DNA from: Episyrphus balteatus
Taxonomy: Eukaryota; Arthropoda; Insecta; Diptera; Syrphidae
Direction of reading: 5' to 3'
Length of the DNA: 64,000 nt
Assembly (NCBI RefSeq): GCF_945859705.1
Contig: NC_079136.1
Coordinates: forward strand, 117,177,028 to 117,241,027
Shown here: in pieces, positions 1 to 10,966 of the stretch
How the letters are laid out: each line of letters begins with the position of its first letter
How positions within the stretch are numbered: position 1 is the stretch's first letter
Position numbers and translations under genes: made by a program
The notes under the pieces: model-generated
Database searches by the model: none
Told to the model about the DNA's origin: nothing
The model's input: the letters and a program-made list of their open reading frames with translations, nothing else

Positions 1-640
1 CGCAAATTGTCTGTGTAATCGGCGTTTTTCTACTTCTTCTAGTTCCCATGTTATGATAAAGTGCCGATGTTAATTTTCACAAATATCCCTGTCATTTTGT
101 ATATATTAATGGCATTTCTTTAGCTATGCCGTTATCGTAGATAGGATTGAAAATGTCACATAAAAAAAAGAACAACCCGGTAAGATTTTTTCATCATTTC
201 GGCTTTTTTGTCGTATTATACTGTTCGTAAGTCCGGTTCTGTAACTGAGTTAAAAAGATGAATTTAAATAAGTTTTTGTTTATGTTTTTCGTTTATGCTA
301 GAAAAATCGCATTTTTTGTATCTTTTTCGTTATTAAATAAATAAAATTGACTTAAAATAATATAATGTTTTTATATTTTTAGTTTTGTCTCTTAATAACG
401 TGTAAAACGGCAATGTTTCCATAGAATGAGAAAAAATAACAATTTCGAAAATAGTTTAATTTTTTCGAAAAACGGCATAGCTCCAAACTATTTTTTTTTT
501 TTAATATTGCGTTTTGTATAAGACTTAGTATACCATCTTGTAGCAAAAAAAAATGCAATTTTCAGTGTATATAACTTTTGAGTTTTGTTTTTTATTGACA
601 ACGAAAATCATTTTTTAATTATTCAAAAACTTTTAATGTC
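1..640. other. AT-rich spacer, nothing recognised
   Basis: The stretch is AT-rich with many short A and T runs. I see no splice-flanked ORF, TIR pair or match to the repeat families found elsewhere in the window. Confidence 0.5.
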
Positions 641-844
641 TCTGCTGAAAATTAGCAAATTCCGACTTATGCCACTTTGCCTTGAAAGCGACGATATATA
701 AAAAAAACACAAATTAAAAAAAAAAAAAACAAACTCGTTTTTCAAAAAAATAAAACAACATCCTGAGCTTCAAATCAAGTATGAAATTTCATATTTTTTA
801 CTAAGATGCTTTTTAGAATAAAAAATTTCAAAATCGTTGGAGCC

Positions 845-879
<35 letters not shown>

Positions 880-1345
880 AATTTCTTATAAATAATTTTT
901 TGGAAAAAGATTTTAAAATAAAACTGTTATGTCATTTTGTAAAAACAACTAATCCACATGTTAAACCAAAATTTCACAAAAATTCAACATCCTGTTTTCG
1001 AAAATATAATTTTTCAAAAAAAAAAAAAAAAAATTCAATTTTTTTATAAAATGCTAGAATTAATTTTTTCAAAATTTATATTAAAATGGTATAAATGCTT
1101 TAGCATACAACAGTTGTTTAAATCGAATTATTAGTTTAGGAGAAAATCAGATTTAAAAAACCATTTAATGGCAAGTACCGTTAATAAGGATTTTTTTATA
1201 TTACCTAAAGATAGCAAGTGTTTAATAACCTAACATATGAATTTAAAAAAAAAAAAATCGTTGGAGCCGTTTTTGAGGTACCGTCATTTTTGGTCCAAAA
1301 AAATTGATTCCAAAAACCCTTTTTTCGTGAATGGGTGTTTTTTAT
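640..1345 (+). repeat. Family A repeat, diverged 5' part (DINE/Helentron-like)
   Basis: Hallmark phrases of family A appear in the same order as in the fuller copy at 3.4-4.3 kb. These are AAATCGTTGGAGCCGTTT near 830, the ACATCCTGTTTTCGAAAA block near 990, the AAGTACCGTTAATAA block near 1175, and AGCCGTTTTTGAGGTACCGT near 1265 followed by TTTGGTCCAAAAAAATTGA. The (CAGA)n tract and the terminal hairpin are missing, so this copy is 3'-truncated near 1345. Long A tracts have expanded inside it. Confidence 0.6.
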
Positions 1346-2190
1346 GGTGCCGAGTTATGTGCGAGAAAGAGTATCATTAACAGCTGACATAAATTTTGTT
1401 AGTTTTTTTTATTTGGTGAAAAACTTTCGTTTGTTATAAGTACTAAGAATCTACTAAGTCTAAAAAATTATCTCGAGCTTTTTTTTTTTAAGAAATAATG
1501 AAATTCGGAAATAGTACTACAAAAACAGGGACAAAAATGGTACCGCAAATGAAAATAAATTGGTACAAGTGTTTCAAAAACCAAGAATCTAAGAAGGCTA
1601 TAAAAATATTTTTTGTGAAAGGGTTTTTTTTTTTGGAAAATCAATGGTAAAAAAGCTACCCTTACGAAACTTACTTAAATTAATAGAAATTAAGAATAAA
1701 ATAACTCTATACATTTTTTTATGTGAAAGGGTGTTTTTGTATGTGTAGTAAAAATGTGGGTATAATTTAAAAACTAAGTAATAATATTGGTATTCTATTC
1801 AAACTAAGCAAATATGTTACCTGCTTTTGAGATTGAAAACAAGAATCTACAGTGTCTATAAGAATATCATGGTTAAATGGTGTTTTTTTTTTTTTGGGAG
1901 AAAACAGGGCCACCCTGATGGAATTTGGAAAAAATGTTGCATTTGGGACAGAAGGAAAGATTAAAGAGTATTCATCAAAAAATTTTAGGTGAAAGGGTGT
2001 TTTTTTCGAAGATATAGTAATATCCTCTTCGAAAAAATTTAAAAGATTAATTTTATATTTTGCTTCGATGACAAATTTAACGTTTATACTCAAGTTCTTA
2101 GACGTTATACACGAGTTTTTTTTTTTGTCTTTTTGTGACCAATTACACATTTTACTGTCAAATCGATAAAAAAACAACCTTTCACCTAAA
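1320..2190. repeat. Degenerate tandem repeat with GTGAAAGGGTGTTTTTT core
   Basis: A core close to GTGAAAGGGTGTTTTTT recurs near 1328, 1617, 1724, 1874 and 1992. Four of these follow a partner block resembling AAGAATCTACTAAGTCTATA. Spacing is roughly 107-150 bp where units are adjacent. An inverted core (AACCTTTCACCTAAATTTTT) closes the block near 2176. It directly follows the truncated family A copy and may be part of the same or a neighbouring element. Confidence 0.45.
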
Positions 2191-3382
2191 TTTTTTAAAT
2201 GAAAATTCTTTATTCTTGCTATCTGTTACTGAGAAATTAAAGTTATGTATAATCACAGCACATTGTCAAAATTTGATCATAAAATTTGACAAAATTTGAG
2301 ACCACGTCAATTTTTTCATTTTTAAATTACCGACGTAAAACAAACAAAAACTAGATAAACCACGCGCACAACTAATTTTTTAACAATATTTGACCACTTT
2401 CCGGCAAGAAGCACAAAGAAAAATTGTTTTTTTTTTTTTCAATTTATAATTTTTTCAAATGACATTTGATAAATTAAAACAAAAACAAATTTCCTCTTTA
2501 CTGCGATTCAAATACAAAAATTAAAGGCTGACCTGACCTGCGTTTCAATTTGACAGTCAAACTTAATTGAATAAATAAATAACAAAACTTACTTTGACTA
2601 GCCCTTTAAGCTCAATAAACTCCGCAATATAAATACTGCACAAAATATGTATCCGAGTTCCCAAACATTACGAATATCCTTATTATTCTTTGACTGAAAT
2701 TTGAAGTCATTGTCCTCATTTCCATTTTAACTATATGCGAAATGTTTACATTATTATTATACTCTACACTAAAAATTGGGTTGACACTTTTGGCAGACTA
2801 CAAGCCTTGAGCTATTTTACTAAAAAATTGTTCAATGTACTACATACTGTTGCTATTTTGCTGTGTATATGCACCCAACACAACTTTATTACATAAATAT
2901 ATATAAGAATTTTATGAAACGCAAGTTACCAAAGATCATGATGTTTCACTACATACATACATATGTATGAAGTTTCCTGAAATAATATGAAAATCAAATA
3001 AATTACTTATATGGATACTACTCCAGTTATAATGTTGTTATTGTTGTATGTGAAAATGGAGAGAGAAATGGACAATATAAGACCGGAAATTCAGTTCTCT
3101 AGATGATTTAGATTCCTTTTAGCTATAATAATGTTGTCCTCCTGCGCTTGGCGTTCAGTTATGTTTTTTTTTTTGTGAACAGGAGTGAAATTAGTGGTTG
3201 TAAGGCCTTCACAGACTTGAGTTTGAAAAATAGGTAGGTAATTGAAAAAAGGGGAAAAATAAGATTTTTTTAAATTCAAAAAAATTATACCACTAATGTA
3301 AATACATATTATGACTTTTAATTTAATCTTTTTTAATGAAAATTTTGTTTTTAATTACAAACTTAAAAAAAATAAAATGCAC
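2191..3382. other. AT-rich spacer
   Basis: Mostly single-copy-looking AT-rich DNA with a short CATA-rich patch (about 2950-2970). No coding exon, TIR pair or tandem array was recognised. Confidence 0.45.
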
Positions 3383-4175
3383 GACTGGGTCGCACGAACT
3401 TGCTCTTGGAGTTAAAGTTGTTTAAATTTTTAAGACTTTTTATATAGAAATTTGAAAAAAAAAAATAAAATTCGTTTAAAAAAAAATAAAATAAAATCTG
3501 AAATTAAATTGCCCTCCAAAACAAGTATGCAATTTTGATTGATATATTAACGTCCATTTTTAGAAAAAAAATTTTCAAAATCGTTAGAGCCGTTTTTTAA
3601 AAAAACAATTTTTTATAAATAATTTTTTGGAAAAAAAGTTTTAAAATAAAATTGTAATGCCATTTTTTAGAAATTACTAATCAACATCTAAAAACAAAAA
3701 TTCAAAAAAAATCAATGTCCCGTTTTCGAAAATTTGATTTTTCCAAAAAAATTTTCAAAATTTTTTCAAAAATCCAAAAATTATTTTTTTGAAAATTTTA
3801 TTTTTGTTTTATATTTAAATTATATAAATGCTTCTTCACAAAAAATTTCGTTGAAATCGAATTAGAAGTTTAGGAGATATTCGAATTTGAAAAAAACGGT
3901 TCTATGGCAGGTACCGTTAATAATGATTTTCAAAAAAATTTTTTTTCATTGAAATATAGACCTTAGCTTTAAACTAACATTTGAATTTTTTAAACAAAAT
4001 GGTTGTAGCCGTTTTTGAGATATTTCAATTTTACTGAAATCGGTATATGACAAGTACCGTTATTTTTGGTCCAAAAAAATTAATTCCAAACACCCCTCTG
4101 GAGAGTCGCCAAATAACGCTACATACCAAGTTTGACATTAATCGGTCCATCCGTTTAGGCTGTAGCTCCTTATAC

Positions 4176-4214
4176 AGACAGACAGACAGACTGACAGACA
4201 GACAGACAGACAGA
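4176..4214. repeat. (CAGA)n microsatellite inside family A
   Basis: About nine CAGA units with one CTGA interruption, ending in CGGACTTCC. Shorter versions occupy the equivalent place in the copies at 23.3 and 25.7 kb, so the tract is inherited with the element and varies in length between copies. Confidence 0.85.
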
Positions 4215-4305
4215 CGGACTTCCGGGACCCACTTTTTTGGCATTGTCTACCATCGTAATGTCATGGAAAAATGTTATCTCAACTTTTTTTTTTGTACGAA
4301 TGCAT

Positions 4306-4336
4306 AACTTGATATATAGTACCTATATCGCAAGTT
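4306..4336. other. Terminal hairpin of family A
   Basis: An imperfect palindrome, AACTTG-ATATA / TATATCGCAAGTT. The same structure closes the copies at 23402-23431 and 25812-25841. A conserved 3' hairpin is expected of Helitron/Helentron elements. Confidence 0.6.
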
Positions 4337-4429
4337 AAAATAAGTTAAAAAAAAAATCATGTGAAACCTTAAAAAATCATTTTTCTTGCAAAAAAAAAAA
4401 AATTGAAAAAATCTACCTATTTTTATTCT

Positions 4430-5290
4430 ATCACCTTCAAATCCATGTTTTTTATATGACAACCTATATAAATTTTATATCATCTGAAAGCTTATTGTCT
4501 AAGCTCAAAATCTATATATCGATCAGGTCTATGAGACATCTACAAAAAGTGCTAGAATTTTTTGAACTCGACCAATTTCCATAAAAAAAAGCGAAAAAAA
4601 ACACGTATTTTTGTCTTCTCATGCTATTAAATGCATTTTTTCCTTCACAACCTATAAAAAATTTTATACCATCTGAAAGCTTTTTGTCCAAGCTCAAAAT
4701 ATATATATCGATCAGGTCTATGAGACATCTACAAAAAGAGCTAGAATTTTTTAAACTCGATGAAATTTCATCAAAAAAAGAAAAAAAAACACATTTATTT
4801 TTATGTTCTCATGCTATTAATTCAATTTTTTTGTTTGACAACCTATACAAAATTTTATACCATGTGAAAGCTTTTTGTTTCACCTTGTATAATGATGCAT
4901 AAATCTTATTTCAAAGATGTCTACAAGAGAAGTTATAATTTTTTAAAGTTAACCATGTCGAATTTCCAGACTGAGATTACGGTACTTCCTTTCCTACACT
5001 GGTAGCTGGTCATCGCCAACAGATCTCCACAGGTGTTTTGAGGTATGTTTCAATTTTTTCAATTTAAGATTGTGTAACTTGTAGAGCACGTACCGTTATG
5101 TGTGATATATCAAATAAAAGGTTATGTTATCAGCATGCGTATTAAAGTTAAATCAAATTTGTATGTGCACTAGATCAAAAGATATAACGTGTGTTGGAAA
5201 AGAACATCTTTTTACCGTTATCTCCGAATTTTTAATATGAAATTAATTGAAATTTTGTACAATCATAATTTATTTAATTAAAAAAGTTAT
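4430..5290 (+). mobile_element. Family B copy with three ~190-bp tandem units
   Basis: Three tandem units start at the ACAACCTATA landmark at 4459, 4647 and 4838 (periods 188 and 191). Each contains a CTGAAAGCTT..AGCTCAAAAT block; the first two also share TATCGATCAGGTCTATGAGA and ATCTACAAAAAG. The array is followed by the unique block TGAGATTACGGTACTTCC near 4974 and an ACAGATCTCCAC block. The same order is seen at 32.4-32.9 kb, 46.4-46.7 kb and 60.6-61.0 kb. The flanking long TIRs seen at 60.3 kb are not evident here, so this is an internal fragment. Confidence 0.6.
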
Positions 5291-5499
5291 AACAAGCTGA
5301 AGTCGTGTCGCGTTTTCGTTTCATCTTGTTTCAAATCACTACGATACTAAAGAAGTTTTCACTTAAAAAAACTTAGAGCTATTTTTTTTTCAAAAAATTT
5401 AAGTAATAAAATACTCTTTTCGTAATTATTTTATATACCTATTTTGAGTCAAACACAAAAAAAAAAAACTAGAAAACTAAAAACGTCCTAGAAACTTTT

Positions 5500-6185
5500 C
5501 GTTTTCAATAATAAATAATAAGAGAGATCTTTCTTTTGATGTACCACTCGATGGATTTGGAGGAAATTTTATATAGTATTTTTTTCAGGCAATTTTTTTC
5601 TCGAAAAATCTGAAAAAAATAAATTCGTTATCTTTTTTACATAAAAAGATAGGCCTCATAACTGTGAGCGCATATCTGCAAACCAAAACTTGTTTCGAGA
5701 CTTTGTTCAAAAGTTATCGGCTTCGGAATGTAAGCAAAAGACTAAAAAAATATTTGTTTGTTTGGAAATATCTTACGAGCTAGACCTCCCAAAAACTTTT
5801 AGTTTCCAGTTATGAATAGAACGTAAAGAGCCCTTTCTTTTGATATCTCACTCGAAAGATTTGTAGGAAATTTTTGAAAAAGTATTTTTTTCAGGCAAGG
5901 GGTGTTAACCTCAATTTTTTCTCGAAAATCCGAAAAAAATAAATTTGTAATTTTTTTACATAAACCTCATAACTGTGAACGCATATCTGTAAACCAAAAC
6001 TTGTTTAGAGACCTTGTTCAAAAGTTATCGACTTCGGAATGTAGGTGAAAACAAAGAAAACAAATATTGTTTGTTTGGAAATATCTCACAAACCAGACCT
6101 CCTCGAAACCTTTAGTTTTCAGTTATAAATACAGCTTTAAACGACCTTTCCTTTGATGTCTCACTTGATTAAGAGAAAAAAAATA
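5500..6185. repeat. Tandem repeat C, ~304-313-bp period
   Basis: Two full units and a partial third. The landmark TTCTTTTGAT (or TTCCTTTGAT) falls at 5531, 5835 and 6148. The full units share CATAACTGTGA(G/A)CGCATATC, AACCAAAACTTGTTT and AAAAGTTATCG blocks. A diverged piece of the unit lies at 9405-9500. No coding potential was seen. Confidence 0.7.
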
Positions 6186-6189
6186 ATTT

Positions 6190-8046
6190 TGCCCAGGAGC
6201 CCCGACGGGCAGCACAACGTAGGTACGCCTTTGCTTACTCACATAAATAAATCCAGCCCTGTATTTAAATGGCATAATGCCCTTTCTTGGTCAAATCCCT
6301 TGTAAAAATTTAATTATTTGTCATAATAATAATGCAGTGCAGTGTCGTTGTTGAGCTATAGTTGTTGATTTTCTGCACTCCAAAACGAAGTAAAGTTCTA
6401 TATTCTGTATATGGACATGGAGTTCATTTCATCGTTTGTGATTTACAAATTTATGAGCCCAATGACTTCTTCGGTCCGCCACAATAGTTGTTTGTCTGTG
6501 TTGTCTCCTCCCTCAAAATTCGAACTGCGGATATGCTTTGTGTGCTAGTTCTTCTGGTAAAACTACTTGCAAATATGTGATCACACACATAAATCTTGAC
6601 TATAAAGTGTATAATGATTAATGATATGAGTATTGTAAGGATATTTCTCATTATCATTGCCGCATGAAACGAATATAGAAGGCATTTTGCCAATTTTCTC
6701 ATTAAACTATAAATGAGGAAAAGCCATCGCCCCCACATATGTCATATTCAAATTATCGTAAGTGTGTGTGAGTGTGTGCATGTGTATAAAATGCAAATAG
6801 TTCAAGTCTCCAGCAACAGGATCTCAAGTTTCAAATGGCTGTCCTTAAAATGTTCCAAGGGTCATTGTACAACATGGTTCGTTCTTTCATACTCCTCTCT
6901 TATCATCATCATCCACATTATTATATTGCAATGATGAAGAGGAATATGACTCTGTGTAAAAGGATCCCTGTGTGTATACTTGACTCTCTGCACTTAACAC
7001 CTTCAAGCCGGCTTGTAATGACTCTGCATTCTATGATGTTTGTTGAACAGACTCAAAAAAAAAGTTAGGGCAACGCAGAGCACACTCTTAACGTTGCATA
7101 ATTTAATAGAAACTCGATATAAAAAGGGATTTGCAATTAGTTTTTTTTTTTTTTTTTTCTCTGTGTGTTTTCTGGGTTTGTGTTTGTTTTTTTTTTTTAT
7201 TCAATTTTTGTGTCCTTTTTTTTTGTATTTAAATTTTTCACACACTTTATGTTTCCCCTTTGGCCCTTGTGCATAAATTATGACACTAATTAGCACACGC
7301 GAGATATTAAACAAGAGTAAGTGCTGCTCTTATGCAAAGTAGGTAAACAAACAACGAACACCATTTCAGTAGGACATCACACTACTACCTATATAACTAA
7401 ATACATATTTATTTTTTTTTTATTTAATTTTTTATGAGCGTGAAAAAACGAAAAAAAAAAAATTGTAACAAACTTTGACTGGCAGTAGATTAATTTTATA
7501 CTTAAATAAATCTCTATAACAATTTAATTTGCAAAAATGTTAAATGATGTTCAAGAAGGTGGCAACTGAAAGCTGAAGGGGGTGTTGGTTGGATTAAATG
7601 AATATTTTTTTTTTTTTTTGCTTTTGCAACACCATAATGAGTAATGTGCATAATTTGTAAGGGATAATATATTTACCCTCCAGTTGCGGGTTATATATAT
7701 AAATATATGCTATTAAGGATGAGTCAAAGCTTTAAGCGCACTTTTTGGATATCCTCTATACACATATGTGTCATGTCATAGTAATTAATAAATTAATTAC
7801 CGTTAAGTGTTAATGGATTTGCTATTGTATATAAAAGCGGCAGCACAGGATTTTAGAATATAATTCTGAATGGAAACTGTTTATTGATTAATTCATGGTC
7901 AATTGTGTAGAAGAGAAAATTAAAGGGTAACGAGAAGAGTTTTGTAGGGTTTTTTTTTTTGTTGTTTATTTATATCTAATTTTTTTTTTTTATTTTCAAT
8001 CAATTATCTGACATTTTCCAAAAATCCAGCAACTTAATATTTGATA
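6190..8046. promoter_or_regulatory. Single-copy-looking spacer, possible cis-regulatory DNA
   Basis: This stretch has no recognisable repeat family and is less homopolymeric than its surroundings. It holds clustered TAAT-type homeodomain-like cores, notably near 7270-7290 (ATTATGACACTAATTAGC) and 7780-7830. Long T runs occur at 7140-7158 and 7180-7230. Four ORFs of 70-95 residues overlap here on both strands with no start, splice or family support. The regulatory role is inference only. Confidence 0.25.
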
Positions 8047-8047
8047 A

Positions 8048-8696
8048 CACTGGTTTACAAAATTAAACTTTTTTTTGGTTGCCGGAACAAAAATATACTT
8101 TTCTGAAGGTTTTCGATGTGCTGAACTTGAATCCGAAGTCAAAAAAATTCTAGCAGCTCCCGTTTTTGAGATATTACCGTTAGAAAGTGCAGCACTTCGG
8201 ACCTTATTCTTTTATATAAGGAAAATTGTTTCAGCATATTTAGTAACGGTTTTTATAAGAACTATTTACCACCTTTTTAAATCTGTTTAAATCTCTCCGA
8301 TATCTTTTTTACTTCCCGAGATATCCTCAGTTGTTTGATATTTTTAAAAATTTTATAATGTCATTATCTTCTTTATGATATATGAAGCCAAACCCACTGA
8401 CTTCAGTTTAAGATATCTCGGGCAATACATAAGATATTGAAAAGATTTAAACAGGTATCGAAAGATGGGAAATAGTTCTTATAGAAACCGTTACTAAATA
8501 TGCTCAAACAATTTTCCTTATACAATAGAATAAGGTCGGAAAAACTCAAAAAAACGTTTTTTTGCATTTTCTAACGGTAATATCTCAAAAACGGGAGCTC
8601 ATAGAATTTTTTTGACTTCGGATTCGAGTTCAGCACACCAAAAACCTTCAGAAAAGTATATTTTTGTTCCGGCAACAGAACCCTTGTTAACCAGTG
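8048..8696. mobile_element. Fold-back MITE flanked by TAA (PIF/Harbinger-type signature)
   Basis: The two halves are reverse complements over almost the whole 649 bp; for example TTGCCGGAACAAAAATATAC at 8080 is mirrored near 8655-8675. The ends are CACTGGTTTACAA and TTGTTAACCAGTG, and TAA flanks both sides (8045-8047 and 8697-8699). A TWA target duplication is typical of PIF/Harbinger elements. There is no transposase, so it is non-autonomous. The ORF at 8075-8290 is only a reading of one arm. Confidence 0.6.
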
Positions 8697-8839
8697 TAAT
8701 CTATGCAGCTAAAAGTGGACGTTACGATTAATATAAACATTGCTATAAACAAACATTAACATGGGTTGATTGTAGATGGATGAAAATTTAAGTTGTATGC
8801 ATTTTTCAAATGCTGAATTATACAAAAAAGAAAAATTTA

Positions 8840-9400
8840 TTGGACCACACTAACCATTTAAGGATATGGAAAATAGATGCTGGAAGAGGAAACATAATTT
8901 CATAAAAATCGTTCAAAAAAAAAAAAAATAAAAAAAAAACTTCGTTGGACCACCCTAACCAGCTCGAGGTATGATAAATAGATTTTAGGCTTTTCTCAGA
9001 CCTATCCGTATGCACAGAAAAATTTAATAAGACTTGTTTCAAAAAATTAAAAAAAAAAAATTGATTGGACCACCCTAACCATCTAGAGGTATGAAAAATA
9101 AACTTTGGACAATTCTCACAACTCAGACCTATCCAATTTGCACACAAAACTTCATAAAAATCGTTTCAAAAGATAAACAAATAATTAGTTGGACCACCCT
9201 AACAATCTATCATACGAAAAATAGATTTTGGGCAATTCTCAAACCCATTCGATGTGCAAACAAAATTTCATAAAAATCGTTGCAAAAAATTAAAAAAAAA
9301 ATTGGTTGGAACACCCTAACAATCAAGAGGTATGAAAAATACATGGATGTTGGCCTATTATCAAAACTTTCCAATATGCACAAATAACTCAGCAACCAGA
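8840..9400. repeat. Tandem repeat D, five ~105-124-bp units
   Basis: The landmark TTGGACCACCCTAAC (with variants) starts at 8840, 8945, 9065, 9189 and 9305. Each unit continues with an AGGTATGAAAAATA-like block and most also carry a CATAAAAATCGTT-like block. The short ORFs on both strands repeat the same peptide and are repeat translations, not genes. Confidence 0.75.
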
Positions 9401-9404
9401 TCAA

Positions 9405-9500
9405 ATAAGAACTTTTAGTTTTCATTCATTAATAGAGCTTAAAAAGACCTTTCATTTGATGTCTCGCTCGACTGATTTGCAGAAACATTTTTTAAATGCA
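9405..9500 (+). repeat. Fragment of tandem repeat C
   Basis: ACTTTTAGTTTTCATTCATT, then AAAAAGACCTTTCATTTGAT and GTCTCGCTCGACTGATTTGC, align with the unit boundary at 5797-5870 and 6107-6180. It abuts the end of tandem repeat D, suggesting the two arrays belong to one composite repeat. Confidence 0.55.
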
Positions 9501-9612
9501 TTTGCGATAATGATAGAATTCCAGTGAGCAGCCTTCAAACTGATTGTTAATTTTGATATTTTGATAAAGATGTTCGGAAATAGAGTTTATTCGAGCTGTA
9601 TTTTATCAATAC

Positions 9613-10002
9613 ACGAAGAAAAAAGGTTACCTTAAAATAAGATGATGTCCGTCTTAAATCCCAAGCTCTTAAAACAATACGATTTCCGCTAAAAATAAGT
9701 GGAATCCTAATTCTGTTGATCTGTTGAACTTCATTTCATTTTAATGTAAATTTTTATCTTAAAAAAGTATACTCGCCTAATGGCTCAACAAGGTTCGATC
9801 TCCAGTTTTTTTTTTTATTAAAATATTTCCACTTAAAAATAAGATGTTTTTCCGCTTAAATTAAGTGGATTTCTTTTAAATTTTCACATTCAAGAAATTG
9901 AAAATTTCAGACTGAAGTCAGCTTGGCAAAAAACCATGCAGAAATCTGCTTAATTCAATGTGGTATCTGCTTGTTTTTTTAGGTTGATAATTTATCTCCG
10001 TG
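9613..10002. mobile_element. ~390-bp MITE, CACGRAGA ends, TA flanks
   Basis: The left end CACGAAGAAAAAAGG and right end ATTTATCTCCGTG are imperfect inverted repeats. Both are flanked by TA (9611-9612 and 10003-10004), as expected for a Tc1/mariner-type insertion. Inside, AAAATAAGTGGAATCC and AAATTAAGTGGATTTC-type blocks recur. No ORF is present. Confidence 0.5.
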
Positions 10003-10004
10003 TA

Positions 10005-10920
10005 GAATTGGAGTCATACTCATAATTTTTATGAAATCTAACTGATTTCCTGATCTATATTAGGATTAGGAATTTTTTACGGAAGTCGTCAAACACCTTT
10101 CACTAACATAACACATACGTAACTCATCAAAAATCTCTCATTTCTAACTTTTCCAATAAATCCTTAAAAACCTCAACTTATCACTGCTTTATACACAAGT
10201 CCTTACTCCATCATCACCCTTGGCCCCTGATTAGCCCCCATAATCATTTTAAGTAATTTTATCAATTTGATGTTTTTTTTTTTTCCTTCACCTTAAGAAG
10301 CCTTCATTTTATGAACGATTATGTCTCCATGGAGCCATCATTTTATTCCAGGCAATCACCTGCCATCACATTTTTTTTTCGTTTATCCTTTTTTGCACAT
10401 TTTGCTTCTTCTTCTTCTTTTTTCATTTTCATTGAATGAACAGGAGCTTAAACTTTGTCAACGAATAAAGGAAATTCCTTCAAAGAAAAATCATCTAGCA
10501 CAAATACAAAAAAAAAAAAACACGTTAGCCATATTGACTGAATATATACTCTTAGCCAGAAAAATCAGGAGTCGGAGTAGTTATACCATGGATAAATGTG
10601 AAAAGAAACCACAGAAAAAAAAGTTAAACTAAAAATCGAACAAAAAAAAATGAAAACAGATTTTCATTTTTACTCAGAGACAGAAAGAAAGATGGAGGGA
10701 CATTTTCTTCAATTTGTAAAAAGGAAGCAAACCAATTGATTGTGATTTAATATGTTTTTTTTTTTTTTTATTTTCCTCATTTAGATACAACTGTTTTTCT
10801 GTTTTCCTTTCCATCAGAAAGGTCCTTTTAATAATCGACAATAATTGAGGTAAGATTTGCTTGCTGCTGTTGCTCAATCTCATTTCCTTTGGGGATTGAA
10901 TTTTATTTTTATCTCTCTTA
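10005..10920. other. AT-rich spacer with CTT repeat
   Basis: A short (CTT)n stretch lies near 10404-10420. ORFs at 10321-10632 (+) and 10674-10883 (-) are lysine- and phenylalanine-rich readings of homopolymers. The last 8 bases (10913-10920) are the left target duplication of the next element. Confidence 0.4.
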
Positions 10921-10952
10921 TAGTGATGGGAACTATCGAATAAAAACTATCA

Positions 10953-10966
10953 AACTATCGATAGTT
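10953..10966. promoter_or_regulatory. TATCGATA (DRE-like) palindrome, left
   Basis: AACTATCGATAGTT is a perfect 14-bp palindrome 32 bp inside the left tip of the hAT element. TATCGATA equals the Drosophila DRE core. Binding here is inference. Confidence 0.5.

Larger units (their letters stand above)
3383..4340 (+). mobile_element. Family A element, fullest copy: DINE-1/mini-me (Helentron)-like
   Basis: The copy opens with a GACTGGGTCGCACGAACTTG-type 5' end, shared with 57.8 kb. It then has alternating 'GCCGTTTTT' and 'TACCGTTA' blocks, a (CAGA)n microsatellite at 4176-4214 followed by GGACTTCCGGGACCCAC, and a terminal palindrome at 4306-4336 (AACTTG...CAAGTT around TATAGTACCTATAT). A non-coding repeat with an internal (GTCY)n-type microsatellite and a 3' hairpin matches the known layout of mini-me/DINE-1/Helentron elements in flies. 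No ORF of significance is present; the two overlapping ~70-86 residue ORFs here simply translate the CAGA tract. The superfamily call is inference from layout. Confidence 0.6.

Noticed and set aside
1767..2177. 136-residue minus-strand ORF
   Set aside because: It reads through the degenerate GTGAAAGGG tandem block and is phenylalanine- and lysine-rich.
4047..4307. ORF with a TDRQTDRQTD-like repeat
   Set aside because: It is the frame translation of the (CAGA)n microsatellite of family A.
8818..9147. 109-residue ORF with repeated peptide motif
   Set aside because: It is the translation of the ~116-bp tandem units, not a repeat protein.
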